The notes beneath the pieces were generated by a model, which ran no database searches, was not told the DNA's origin, and saw only the letters and a program-made list of their open reading frames with translations. 64,000 nucleotides of DNA, from NCBI GenBank assembly GCA_026419785.1, contig JAODTK010005567.1, forward strand, positions 1 to 64,000. Reading direction: 5' to 3'. The translations under genes were made by a program, and so were the position numbers. The stretch is from Sclerodactyla briareus. Taxonomy: Eukaryota; Echinodermata; Holothuroidea; Dendrochirotida; Sclerodactylidae. Below are positions 26,053-37,755 of this stretch, piece after piece (within the stretch, counting starts at the first letter, position 1; each line of letters opens with the position of its first letter).

Positions 26053-26794
26053 GCTAAGTAGTGCATCACAGTGAATGTTAGACTAGGCCTCTGCTAATCC
26101 ATGACGAGACTGTCGGAGAGGCGGGAATGGAGATGGTTGGTTCCCTTATGTGTGACTTTCAAGTTATCTTTGGGTAGATAGGTATAAAACAAGCTACATA
26201 CAAGCTACTGTAGCGCTTTTCATGATCGTGGATATTCCCATAGAGCCATGCGGTTTAATATGGGGACCGGCAACCATCTGTTCACAGAAACCCGTATGGT
26301 CGTCAACATTCACAGTAAGTGGCCGCAATTGTAGGTACTGGTTCTAAACAGATTTGTTACGGGTATTTAACTGCTGGGTTTGGTGAATGCCTCACCCAAG
26401 TGTGGACCGGTGAGCCTGATCTTTGTACTGGATACGATCGGAAGTAACACGTTATACCGAGTGCGATAATCCGATCAGTGTGTTCCGTGTGGACCTAACC
26501 GTAATATTCCTTGTCTCACCAGATAGGCATAGTCGAGGCAGTAGATCAATGTGGTAGAACACGTTCGACCCGCTGTAGACAGAACGAATAATTTGAACCA
26601 TGTCACAGACTGGACCGACACGCCAACGTCATTATGTTTTACCTGACCGGTTGCACAGTTATGTTTCACAGTCATGGTTGCCTAAAGAAAAAAAACTAGG
26701 CTAAATTGATATATTGAGAACGATATTACTATATGGGAAAACAAAATAAACTCATTGTGGCCTTCACTTACAGGCATCAAGGAGGGCATCAGGG

Positions 26795-27190
26795 AGGCGG
26801 ATTAGCTCAGTCGGTAGAACTCAACTGCAAAACTCTTGATTGCTATTGGCGGGGCCCATTGGGAGCCCAAGGACTTCTCCGCAGTGCTGTTGGACACAGG
26901 CATGTCTCCTGAATGTCCCACGCCACCCACGCGCTAAGTGGGTACATTGTGAGGTGACTTGTGAAGAGTAGCGAGCGCCGATTGCGCCCTATGGGAAGTC
27001 CCCCTAGGGGACATGATGAAGTGTCGTACTGGAATGGTTCGTCGGGAGAGAACAAGCGAGAGGTGCTTGCTATATAGCACGGGTGTGACAAGTCACTAAT
27101 GATCAGGGGTAATATCTGTGAAGCGCTTTGAGCATGTCTTCGACGTGGAAAAGCGCTATATAAGCACGAGAGTTATTTAATATATTATCA
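26795..27190 (+). repeat. tRNA-derived SINE, best copy in window
   Basis: The element opens with ggcggattagctcagtcgg, containing an RNA polymerase III A box. The B box is degraded. The body has blocks shared with copies at 0.8, 8.8 and 44.6 kb: cacgccacccacgcg, tgtgaggtgac, ggaagtccccc, and gtcgggagagaacaag with gcttgctatatagc. The 3' end reads gaagcgctttgagcatg, then gacgtggaaaagcgctatataag, then a degenerate TTATTTAATATATTAT tail. This head-body-tail layout is typical of SINEs mobilised by CR1/L2-type LINEs. The internal promoter would be transcribed by Pol III, and the element encodes no protein. Confidence 0.85.
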
Positions 27191-29534
27191 ACTGCAAACG
27201 GTTTCGATTCACTAATACAAAAAAATGGTGGTAATTTTTTTTCTCACCTGCTACACACATAACTGAATATAGCTCTTCAGATCGTGATTCAGTTCAACCG
27301 ATTCCAAACTACTAACTTACTTTCAGAGTTAATTATAGTCCTGCTAGCATTCATTGTATTTATAGAACAACATAATGCATGGCGATCTGTTTGCATTGCG
27401 TATTTCTACCGGGCGATAGTTAATCCCCTATTTCAATTGCTCTTAGCTCATTAATTTAAAAGACCCTTTCTAAACTTGAGTCTGTTCAATGTGCCTCTGG
27501 GCCAAATATATCCCACGTAAATATGTTCCACGTTCCCCGAACGTGGAACGATACATTGCCGGGTAGATTTGGATCTCAATGTGTATCTGGTTGTCTTTGT
27601 CTGGAACTGTTCATCAAGATATGATAGTACCCACCATTATCAACGCTTAGTACACCACCACCTATTATACAAGGCTTAGTACACCATTCGGTACACCACC
27701 AATTTTGTAACTCCATAGCTAACAGGAAGCCAGTGCAATTCCTTGAGCAAGCCCAATGACGGGTTAACCTACTTTTCATGGACACCAATTTGCACTAGTT
27801 TGGCACCCGCTGCATTTTTTGTATCACACCTTTAAGACACTCAAAAGAAGAACAATAATAACGCACTGTGAACAGAGCGTCCCCATTCCTATTATAGCCA
27901 TCCCTGTTTATAACTGGCACATTTGTCTGATGTTATTACATTAAAGTAGACAGTTTTACCTTCAGACGTATGTGCTCGGTCATAGAAAGACCCTGGTCCA
28001 TCCAGGCACCCAAATTTTTTACACAAGAATGATTCTTGATTTGGAACACAACAACCTTTTAAGGTTGAGTTTAGACAATGGGTTCAGAACCGAACACGAT
28101 CAATTCAGTCTAAGTCTTACTGCACCCATCGTTATTTATAAATGTCCAATCCAGTTCTTGACCTCCTCCCAACCTCTTACAACCGATTTTTATTGCCCCA
28201 TCAGTAACATCTGATGAGAGCTCCCTAATTGTAGATAATATTATCCGTCGGCGCTATGGGCTATGGGTATCGAGTGATCATATGTAGATCTACAGTAATA
28301 GATCCTGCGGTTGCCTCCATCCTGTGCATCAAATATACATTTCACCACGGGTTGAATAATTATATTAAATATATTCAGAGCAATTTCCAAATGCCATCGC
28401 ACTTTCTATCGAGTTTCGAAATGTAACAGCAGCCGAATTAAAGATTATATAATCCGCCACGGATGGGAAAGTGGACAGATGGCACTAAATATTTAATAAT
28501 AATTGAACACAACCACCAGTCGGTATGATGGATGGAAGGGTCCGGACGTATTGAAACTTTCTTTTGGAGAGGGAAACTGAAGGCATAGGCCTCCCAATAT
28601 GCTATTTATCTACAATAACGTTTATTGTCCGTTTAGGTGTTTATGTAGATTGTAGCCATTCAAGAAAGGTAAATTTTCCTCCTATTTTTGTGTTTTGTGA
28701 TTTTCGTTTTGTTTCAAGACTGAAACTGTTTAGTAGTTTCAATCTACAAGGATACATGAAGAAGATCTCGGTTAAAAATACAGTTTTTGCCCGAGTCTAA
28801 TGCTTCTCAGTACTGTCACACCTGATGTAGCTTCTAGAGGTTAGAGTGGCAACAGCTATTTTTTAATGTGATGGAGATTTCCAATATTTCGACGCTGTAA
28901 AACCTGCACATAAAGTACTAGACTTATCTGTTAACCATACATATTCTGAAAGGTGTGAACGGTAATAACACATACCCGCTACTCATTCTACACTAATCCA
29001 CACTTAAACAAGACTTATCGTGAGGTGAAGTTTGACGGGATTTTGCCAACTGACATGAGATGCATCAAACCGGTCGGACTTCAGTTTTTCATAGATATGG
29101 ACAGCGACCAAGCACAGCAGAAGGGCGACACACCAATTGCGTTGTAAACTCAATTTTTTGGTGTTTTGGCCACCCAGCATGCACCGCTCGTGCTCCCAAG
29201 AACATGTGGAAATATATATATAATGAAAATAGTTAAATGAGTTTCTCTTGTATTTTATTCCGCTATCGACTTCTCACAGAGAACTGTGTACCCTTCATAA
29301 TCACCGTATCGACAGCTGTGGATCGATGTTCTGTTTAAATACTGAGGTCTTATACGATCACCCTGAAACACTAGTGCCTACCTCAGTTGGGGTCAATGAT
29401 AGACGGCTTTTTTTCCTTCCTCAACATTTTGCATACATCGAGACTGAAGAACCCTTCTTGGATGACATTTAGTGTATCCTCGTTTGTTTGTTGGGAAGAG
29501 TTCGCTATTCATGCAGAAACCTGATGTTGTAGAG
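27191..29534. other. unassigned sequence
   Basis: No gene was recognised. A perfect 11-bp inverted repeat with a 3-base loop lies at 27525-27549. The stretch 27187-27215 resembles the SINE head again (caactgcaaa, then tttcgattcacta). Confidence 0.45.
27525..27549. other. perfect 11-bp stem, 3-base loop hairpin
   Basis: The arm gttccacgttc is followed by ccc and then its exact reverse complement gaacgtggaac. The surrounding bases (ccacgtaaatat before it) do not extend the stem. Function unknown. It is too short to be a microRNA precursor. Confidence 0.8.
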
Positions 29535-29760
29535 CAGTGGCGTACGTGTGGGGGGTGGGTCAGACCCCAAGTGATCAATTAATTTGTAACACAAAAACCA
29601 AAGGGGGGTTTTGCAGTTCGGTTTCGTTTTGCAGCTTTCATTTAGGCATAATTGCAGCAGCATGTGGCTAAGAGCCCATAATTGTACTTATTTGCCAATG
29701 GGGGGGGGGGGGTGAAGCCACTTCCTTTGGGTTCCGACTTCACCACCTTTTCATAACAAT
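29535..29760 (+). mobile_element. fragment of CAGTGGCG-ended G-rich element
   Basis: The segment begins cagtggcgtacgtgtgggggg, an end sequence seen at several other places in the window, and includes a G run at 29701-29712. No matching opposite end was found, so the right boundary is approximate. Such ends are typical of non-autonomous DNA elements, but the superfamily cannot be assigned from this fragment. Confidence 0.35.
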
Positions 29761-30500
29761 TCCTGGTACTCTGGTGAGATACACGTAAAAAAATCTGTTA
29801 ACATTCTCTCTCAACCCCGTGTTTACTCATATGGTAATCTTAGTTTTCATGGCGATAATCCATTAATGAAGCCAATCTACCATTCAAACGTAGTTGAATG
29901 AATCCTGGTGTTTTGGTTGTTTCGTCGTCGTAAATAGACATATACTAACATTATCGATAAGCCGTCTTGATAATAATTTGCAATCCCGGATGCATTGAAC
30001 TTAAGTTAGCAATTGAAAATACCAATATGTCGGGTTTCTCTCATTTATTAGCTCAATCAGGTAACGTTAACCGCGGCAATAAAGAGCACTACCGTTCATC
30101 CAACGACACAGAAACTCCACTCCGAAAATGTGAGTAACAAAATCCGTAAATTTGGGTATACCTGGTATATACGCACGTGCTTACGGCATTGTTGGTCGCG
30201 TCAACCAAACCTGGTAAATTGGGTGAGTTTTAATAACATTTTACAATATTGCACTCGTGCCATATACTACTGAATTACTTGCAATACGTATTGGGTAGCA
30301 CTTATGAACTGGAATGAGTTTTTGTAGTGAAATATCGACTTTATAGGTCAATTCTCTGAGATTTTCTTCGAGTCGAACTGTCACGAAGTGCAGGTCGTTG
30401 ACTATGCATAGCCTAATGCGATAGGTTAGGTTCATAGATCAGCTGTGTAGTAACGTTTGGCTAAAACGAGTGTTAGGTAGCGTAGGCCTATATCATTATT

Positions 30501-30525
30501 GTCACTCACACTCACACTCACACTA
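30501..30525. repeat. (CTCACA)n short array
   Basis: About four copies of ctcaca: a short simple repeat in otherwise unremarkable sequence. Confidence 0.75.
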
Positions 30526-30578
30526 ACTCTGTCCCAAACCCACCTATGCAGCTTCAGCTTCATTTTGAATCTGCCCAC

Positions 30579-30858
30579 CGTGATTCCGACTAGACAGTGC
30601 ATGGTGGCGATACGGGGGGAGAGGGATTTGTCCCACAACTAGTGCCTTTCGAACTGGTGAGGGGCAAAATGGGGAGGGGCGGCAAATATCCATGCCCCCA
30701 GTCCCCCATACTCTCTAGTCGGAATCTCATTGGGCATTTTCCCATTTTTGTTTGTACCCCCAGCCTCCCAAAACCTGGAGGGGAACAAAATGGGGGCGGG
30801 CAACTGTCCCAATCCCGGCCCCCCATAGCGCCACTGTCTAGTGTGGATCACATCGTGG
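30579..30858. mobile_element. nested fold-back G-rich MITE-like element
   Basis: The left end reads gtgattccgactagacagtg, then ggcgatacgggggg. The right end reads ccccccatagcgccactg, then tctagt and ggatcac, its imperfect inverse. A third copy of the end, in inverted orientation, lies inside at about 30713-30735 (tctagtcggaatctca), so the left half alone also forms an inverted pair. Both halves carry related G-rich sequence (aaaatggggg, ggcaa). No transposase is encoded. This looks like a non-autonomous element with a second end inserted or duplicated within it. Confidence 0.6.
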
Positions 30859-30862
30859 GGCA

Positions 30863-33390
30863 TCCCCCCAAGAAAAATAATGATTTTGTACATTGTACAA
30901 AATGCGCTTACAGAAAAAATTGTTGAAAGTTTTTGCAACGAATATTCGTGTTTCATAATGTGAGCTTGTTATCTGTAGTTCATCATTATAACACTGTGCA
31001 CCCAAGGTTACACCAAGTGAGGTTGAAGGTATAACCTTTGAGGTGGTTTCCGCAGAATCAGGTTAACATAACGCGGCAGTGGTTTTTCCTGCAAAAACTC
31101 ATGATGTTTATGCAGGGGGGACAAAGAAAACCCCATAACATGGTTGCAGCAACTCATTTCTGTGGAAACACAGCATAGGTGTACCTTCACTCATACCACG
31201 GTTAATCCGATAGTTAACGTTCAACCTGTAACACAGTTAATCAACGAAAACACGAATGTTCGTTGCAGCAACTTTCAGCCATTTTTGTAGTAAACGTTTA
31301 CATATTTTTTACAGTGTAGAAAGGAATTCGGGTACCTGTGTCTGCAGCTGAAGATTACTAGCGGATGTTTGCGCTGGAATCAGTTGACTATTTCATCGAT
31401 TTCCAAGGATGGTGCACAGTTTTCAAGCGCAATCGTACCTACTGCTACGACCAAATTTCACTTTCGACAATGTAATCGACGCTTTCGAATAATACATCCT
31501 GACTAAGCAGAATTTTACAATTACATTTACTGCTATTAATGGCAGTTGTTCTAAAATGAAATGTAACTCTTGGGAAAAAACGTAGCGAAACGATTATTTC
31601 TGTGAATATGATTGAACAATAATAATTATGTAAATTTCCCCCCCAAACTCAATTTTGCGGTTGCCCCACGGAAATTGCGGGCAGTCATCCTGTGTTCCGA
31701 GATGACGACAGTATACTTGATACATTTACCCCATAAAATCACAGTTCTGACACCGAATTTCAACGTATATAGCTGTCTTAGGTCATTTAATTCGAATTAT
31801 AAAATGGCGGGTTAAAAAATAACTCACCGAAGTGTTTCCAAAGTGACTAGCTGTGACGACGCCGAATTCTATTGAATTCGTTGGTAACTAATATGTCAAT
31901 TCAGGCATTACACTTCGACCTTCTACTTTTCCCGATTATTAGCATATTCAAATTCAAGATTGCACTAAGTCATTGAGAAAGATCCTTCTGAGTGGCGGCC
32001 ATTTTGAATTGCAGGATGGCCGGTGGACACACTATGGTTGGATTTCTGCACTAAGATTGCCTATAATAAGTTCCTGCCTAGCTATAGATGACATTTACCT
32101 CCCCGTCCCTCGCCCCCGATTATTGAAAACCTAGAATGGCCCCTGAGTGGCTGCATATCATGGGAAGTGTTAATCACTTTGAGTGATCGAAATCGACTGA
32201 GCTCGTAATCCTCACAGCGTGACCAGGCAAACAGTTCAGAGGAGTGCTGATACTGAAGAGACTACCGTATGCACAATAGACTCGCACAAGTCACGTATAC
32301 CCCTCACGTTTGACCTCATGAATTGTCCACATATTCCCGTCCTATGAATGTTATATGAGCAAAACGGACATTCGGTGGCTGCATTTTATCTAATCTATGA
32401 TCTTCCACGTGTGTAATAAATGAGTATATAGCAGTAGATATTTTCACGAGATTTTACCTTGTCGTGTCTTCAAAGTGCCAGTGTCATTCAGCTTCCTCAT
32501 TTTCACGAAATGGTAATTCGACGCAACATTCGACGCAGCGTTGATGCTTTATTCGTAGTCCACTCCACAAGGCAGAACATTTAATATGGCTATGACCTCT
32601 TTAGGGAGATGTTCTGACAGGCGTCCGCGGTAAATATATCGCGCAGTTTCATGATAGTGTCTGGTACAGTGTTGGCGCTACGGGGAGGTGAAGAGGAATT
32701 CTCCTGCTAATTGCTGAAATCCCTCCCAATGAATTCTATCAGGAGGCCATTTCCTCCCACACATTCTGGGATTTGGAGTTGTTTAGTGTTACTGCATATG
32801 TAAGTCAAGTTCCTCATAAAAAATAATTGGGATGGAATTTCCTCTGGTAATCTAGTATAGTTAACCAGCGTTTCGTCAGCCGTTTCGACAGTACCTTACC
32901 AGTCGTTAGTATAGATTACGAACCCTGTGTGCTGAAATGTGATGATTAGAACCGCAGCTTGCTAATTCATAGTTACGTGACCAGATCATTGGTAAGGATT
33001 CCAGATAGGATCACATCATCATTCACACTTAATCTGTGAGATGAATGTATTTGTTAAGTAATTTAAGAACGCAAATATGCGATCCTTCCGCTTGATTTGC
33101 TCGTTTCAAGAAAATATCATCAGTTTTGTGTCGATAAATGGATCAACCTCTTCGCATGGTGATTATTTTGAAATAGTCACTGTATTGATCCAACCAATCG
33201 GGATCCGCGTAGAGAAAGGTTATATTTACTTCCCAAGAGATTGGTATAAATGTTCATAATGAGCACACTTAGCTTGGTCAAAATGAGAGTCAGTGTAGGG
33301 TCGTTTATGAGGATTATGTCTTTCCTGAATCTCCAATAATATTAATATTGATGGAAAAAATAATAAAATAACAATTATTAAATATTATAT
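30863..33390. other. unassigned sequence
   Basis: No coding frame above 67 codons and no recognisable repeat. Nothing supports a gene here. Confidence 0.5.
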
Positions 33391-33496
33391 GATAGTAGTA
33401 GTAGTAGTAGTGTAGTAGTAGTAGTAGTAGTAGTTAGTAGTAGTAGCAGTAGCAGTAGTAGTAGTAGTGTAGTAGTAGTAGTAGTCGTAGTAGTAT
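33391..33496. repeat. (TAG)n microsatellite
   Basis: About 105 bases of TAG/GTA trinucleotide repeat, interrupted several times (tgtag, ttag, cag, cgtag). Confidence 0.9.
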
Positions 33497-34449
33497 AGTC
33501 ATTTTGTGTTTTGCGTGTGGTTACATTAAATTCTAGCCGGCACAGCCTGTTTCCCGAATGAACTCTTCCCTCGCCTACGAATATGATCCCTGTCGCTGCA
33601 CATTACTGTGTGTTGCGGTATTATTTGACTAGCTAAAAAAGAAACCAGCAGACCTTGAGATTGCAAATCTCATCAAACTAATTCAATAATAACATTAACT
33701 TCTGGGGCACTTCTTGGCGACGAAAGTTCGTAGTGTACTCCCAAGAGGACTACAATCGGATGTAGAGGAGAAAATAAAGATAAGGCTGAAAATCGTGAGT
33801 GGAATGTCGAGAGCGAGATGATGAGAGGGTCCCATATGGGACAGGAAATGAAAGTAGGCCTTTACGTACATCGCAGTCACTATAATCCAACATATCTGCT
33901 CGTGGACACGTAGCTGTAGTTACATTACGTAACATTAGGGTGATATGTTATTACCCTTCCAACTAGGACCTCAATTGAGGATACCGAGTGCTATATTATT
34001 ACGTGATATACTCGGAAACTGGTCGATATAACAAGAAGCGAAGGATGGTCGATATGTACCTGAAATTTCCACAACAAACAGTTGTAAGATGTCAATCAAG
34101 AATCGAAACCACTACATTTTCATTTTCACTTTGATCAATTAGGTGGATCGAGAGTAGTAACCCTCGATCCCTCACCTTTATGTTCGCGCCCCAATATTTC
34201 CTTACACGGAAAATCTCTCAGACGGCTAATTAACTTCATGGCTCTCCTCTGAACGATTACGTATCTTCCAAGAAGTACGGATACAAAAACTGGACAGACT
34301 ACTCGAGATACGGTTTAACAGTTTCTTGAACAGTTTGACAACTATATTTCGATTTTTAAAACTGGTAGCATCAATTTGCACTTATCAGTGTTGGACACAA
34401 TACTGGGAATACAATTTATTAGTTGAATGTGAGTTTCCTTCAAAAAATG
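33497..34449. other. unassigned sequence
   Basis: No gene or repeat recognised. The short overlapping minus-strand frames at 33695-33935 show no domain. Confidence 0.5.
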
Positions 34450-34474
34450 CAGTATATAGGCATGGCGTAAATAC

Positions 34475-34798
34475 ACAGTTTTTTTTAAAGGGGGGGGGGG
34501 GAGGTGTGAGTCCGACTTTTTGGATGACTATTTTGTAATTACCCCAGGTTTTTTCGGCGACCGTGGTGACGTCACGACGAGGAGGGGAGTGGCCACTCTT
34601 TCCGTAGGTGGCTTCCGTACAACGGTCCATTTGTTAAAGTTTTATGGCATTCTTCGTTCACGATCATCCATCCTCGGGGTCATTCAAGGTTCCTTGAAAA
34701 TCGGCTTCGGCCGCTCAGAGGCCGACTTTTTGACGCTACGGGACCGACTTTTCAATATCTCAGGGGGTGTCACACCCCCCATATTTCCGCCCCTGTAT
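34475..34798 (-). mobile_element. probable MITE with G-rich end
   Basis: On the minus strand one end reads caggggcggaaatatggggg and then gtgtgacaccccc. The far end is a G run at 34490-34501 beside a T tract. Internally the words ccgactttt and gactttttg recur (near 34511, 34723 and 34745). A perfect odd palindrome (gggggtgt, c, acaccccc) sits at 34763-34779. The caggggcgga start and the lack of coding capacity suggest a non-autonomous DNA transposon. No target-site duplication was confirmed. Confidence 0.4.
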
Positions 34799-34865
34799 AT
34801 AGCAGATATTGTCCTTTTATTCCTTGCCGAAGGAAAAAGGAATCCACGCAGTCGTGTATGTCGCG

Positions 34866-35234
34866 TACGTGTGGTGTGACACTCCTTGTCAGCACGATAT
34901 CTAACGAACACAACAGGTATCAAGTTCAAATTAGGCACGTGGGTTGAGCCCTATTGTTGTTAGTGCCAGTTCAAGGTCATTCAAGGGCACGCAAATCCTT
35001 GTCAGTACGATATCTAATGAAGCAAGTATCTGTGAAGTTCATGTTATGTATTTTGGGGTGATTCTATGGCGCAGGTGAACCTAATATGTTTCGATTTCAG
35101 GTCAAAGTCAACGAACATTTTCAGAGCGATGCTCTAATGGGAGGTTGTGTTTGCCTAGGTTGTAATCTACATCTGGTGACCTACTTTACCTCATTTGACC
35201 CTTCGATCTCATTTGACCCAATTACCTTGTGAAC
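34866..35234 (+). repeat. interspersed repeat, copy 1 (inverted partner at 40.9 kb)
   Basis: This segment aligns by eye, with indels, to the reverse complement of 40882-41318. Shared blocks in order are tgtgacac, cttgtcagcacgatatctaa, caacaggtatcaagtt, acgtgggttg, tagtgccagttcaaggtca, cttgtcagtacgatatctaa, gttcatgtta, ttcagagc with atgct, ctacatctggtg and acctcattt with gaccc. Inside, the cttgtcag-gatatctaa module occurs twice, so the repeat is itself built from two related units. It has no coding frame and its class is unknown. Transposable-element origin is inferred only from the dispersed copies. Confidence 0.8.
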
Positions 35235-36548
35235 TTCGGGGTCTTTTTCAAGTGGGAACAGACTCGTCTCGTTGGAACCAGTGGCGTCACAAGGGTTATT
35301 CGTAGGAGGGGGAGGGTCAAGAGACCCAAAGTGCCCCCGCAAGTGGCGGCTGGGCCATCACCTGTTTTAGATCTTCCTAGACAAATGGAAACAGGCCCGG
35401 ATACAGGTTTATCCCAAAGAAGGCGGGGCTGATATTCGTGTATCGAGTATAGACAAAGTACAGACAGACAAATCCCTATGTGTGCGCACATCACGAGCAC
35501 GTGGGGCAGTCCCTTCTGCGTGGGTCCAGGGCCCGCCTTTAGGGCCCTGGAAGCTGTACGATTCTAGATGCTCTCCAGTGCAATCTGAGGCTTATTTCGG
35601 GCAATCCCCGAGGCTTATTTTGTGCATCTTAAAAAAAAAATTGGTTTTATTTCGGATTGCTGTTTTTTTTATTATATTTTTTTTTTCCAAATCCCGCGTT
35701 ATGCCTACATCCGATCGGCGCCCCTAGATTATGTAGAGGGGGCGACTACCCCTACCTGATCCCCCCTCCTGTGTCCTACTGTTGCAACAGACCAATGAGT
35801 CAATTGCACTGACATACTGAAACACTAACCATTGTTCATTTATTGGGGCGTTTAGAGCCCACCTTCACACCTCTACTAGATAAGCTGTAATCAGCGCTCA
35901 CGTTCCCATGAAGTGATTGCAATAAATATGGGCTGAGTATATCAAGGCCAATTCAAAATTGCCACGGCAACCAACAGAGACCTCATCAAACGGTTCCGAC
36001 ATCAATTTCCTCCAAAGGCACTACTCCCCCCAAAACATGCATAAACATATTTTTTTCCCCCCCCCCTTGTATAATATTCTTTCGAAGTGGACAAAACGTA
36101 TTGACATCAGTTATTGCGGTGTAGGTTGGAGCCCCCATGATTACACATCTGATTCGCGGAGCTCAAATTCTGAACTGGTCCTCAAAATCCTGTTGCTTCG
36201 CAGAGAGGATGGGTAATAATACCACGTTACATGAAGTTAATCAATTCCCTGATAAACCGATATTGCGAGGGGTAGAAAGGAAAGAAAACGGGATTGGGAG
36301 GGTATGGGAACTGGGTGCCTACATCACCCACATAAATCTGGAGACTGCGCGACGAATTCACGGGGAACACAATGATATGGGAATAGCCTTATTCGATCCT
36401 TTCTAAATACCTAACTGCTTTGAAGTATGTTCACTCATGAGAGGAAGGCACCCGCGGGGGCAACAATATTCCGAATTTGAATTTTAATTCCCCTTCCTAG
36501 AACCTGATTTGTAAGCAATAACAATTTTGATTCAATTAAGCCGCGTTT
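35235..36548. other. unassigned sequence
   Basis: No gene was recognised. A CAGTGGCG end followed by G-rich sequence starts at 35279 (plus). Poly-T and poly-C stretches lie near 35650-35690 and 36050-36065. The short frames have no domain. Confidence 0.45.
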
Positions 36549-37163
36549 TCCATGCACGCGGGCGGGCGGGCGGGCGTCTAGAATCGGTCATGTAGCGATT
36601 TTTTCCGCCCGTCCGCGTGTCCGCGTGGTATTTCGCAATCAATTTCCCGGAAATTCCCTGTAATCTTACCGGCTTGAAGCCGAATAATGGAGAGTAGAGG
36701 ACAATTTTATGTTTAAATTATGTTCCAAACACCAACATTGATAACTGTTTCAACACTAGGGATGAGATTGTAGTACAGATTGTGTCTATTTTCAACGGGC
36801 AGACACCTATTTGAACACATATTTACATGTTTAAACCGCTGCATATGTAAAGTAGTATTTGCTAATTAAATCTCCAAACACTGTCATTGTGAAGTTTTAA
36901 TGGTGGGCCGTAATCGTTGACATTCAGAACAATGGCTTTCAGAAAATAAACACGGTGTTTAGGTTTTAAACACTAGTACGCGTCCGGTGTTTGATAAATA
37001 ATAATAATAATGATGATAATAATAATAATATTAATAACAACACAAACAATGATCACAATAGTAGTCTACATCGGTCTTATATAGCGAATATACACACTAA
37101 AAGTGAGAAGAGGTGCGTGACTCGAGAAAACGCCCGTCCGCTCGCTCCACGTGCATAGAAACG
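36549..37163. mobile_element. 0.6-kb TIR element (MITE-like)
   Basis: The left end, cgttttccatgcacgcgggc with further GGGC units, matches the reverse complement of the right end, cgtttctatgcacgtggagc followed by gagcggacgggcgt, over about 35 bases. The interior has no transposase. It holds an AAT-rich microsatellite and a tail-like sequence (36998-37090) which on the minus strand reads gctatataagacc and then an ATT run, resembling LINE/SINE 3' ends elsewhere in the window. This is a probable non-autonomous DNA transposon that carries, or was invaded by, a retroelement tail. Confidence 0.55.
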
Positions 37164-37171
37164 AGTCTTCC

Positions 37172-37230
37172 AAAAAAAAAAAAAAAAATCTCCCATTATG
37201 TCTGTTTTTTTTTTTTTTTTGGGGGGGGGG
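37172..37230. repeat. poly(A), then poly(T)-poly(G) tracts
   Basis: An A run of about 17 bases, then after about 17 bases a T run of about 17 that changes directly to about 10 G. This is the reverse complement of the C-to-A arrangement at 22.98 and 63.05 kb. Confidence 0.85.
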
Positions 37231-37603
37231 GATCATTCACATTATTTTTTTTCTCTCCCAATGGATGAATTCGAAACGCCCCGGTCGTTCATCTAGGTGA
37301 GGTCTACTGCAGCCTTCTAACAAATCGCTCAGCTTCTCCTACAAATCAGTACAACCTTTTACCAGCGGTACCAGCTGGGTGTTCAGGTCAAGTGAGCCGA
37401 AGTAAGTCAAGTAAATTGAGGCAAATCCTGAGTTATATAATTGACCATTAGTAATCATGGAGAGCTTATCCTCATCTTTCCATCTATACGAAACAATAAA
37501 CACTATGAATCACAATGAACATATTTTTCATGCAGGGACTAGATCGAAAAGTCATACTTATTTCTGGTCCCTCCACCTCAAGTCGCGAATAGAATGTTGT
37601 ACT

Positions 37604-37755
37604 TATTGTAGTTTATTGTATTGTATTGCATTGCATTGTATTTTATTGCATTGTATTGTATTGTACATTCGTTTTTCAGTATTATTCACTATGTAAAATT
37701 ATGTAAGAAATTGCATCCTGTAAAAAAGGTGGAAAATAAACTTGAAACTTAAACT
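37604..37755 (+). repeat. (TTGTA)n array with retroelement-like 3' sequence
   Basis: An imperfect TTGTA/TTGCA pentanucleotide array at 37604-37668 is followed by sequence ending ggtggaaaataaacttgaaac. That ending resembles 3' untranslated ends of jockey-type LINEs by memory of their style, not by alignment. No reverse transcriptase was found immediately upstream on this strand. Confidence 0.4.

Larger units (their letters stand above)
16612..26794. other. unassigned sequence (10.2 kb)
   Basis: No gene was confidently recognised. Visible simple repeats are a C-then-A tract at 22981-23025, a GA dinucleotide tract at 25044-25066 and a 22-base A tract at 26031-26052. A cluster of frames at 21930-22680 (127, 72 and 73 codons) and a 139-codon minus-strand frame at 20830-21249 carry no domain I can name. 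Near 24230-24360 are several short gggtca/tgaccc inverted motifs. Confidence 0.45.
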
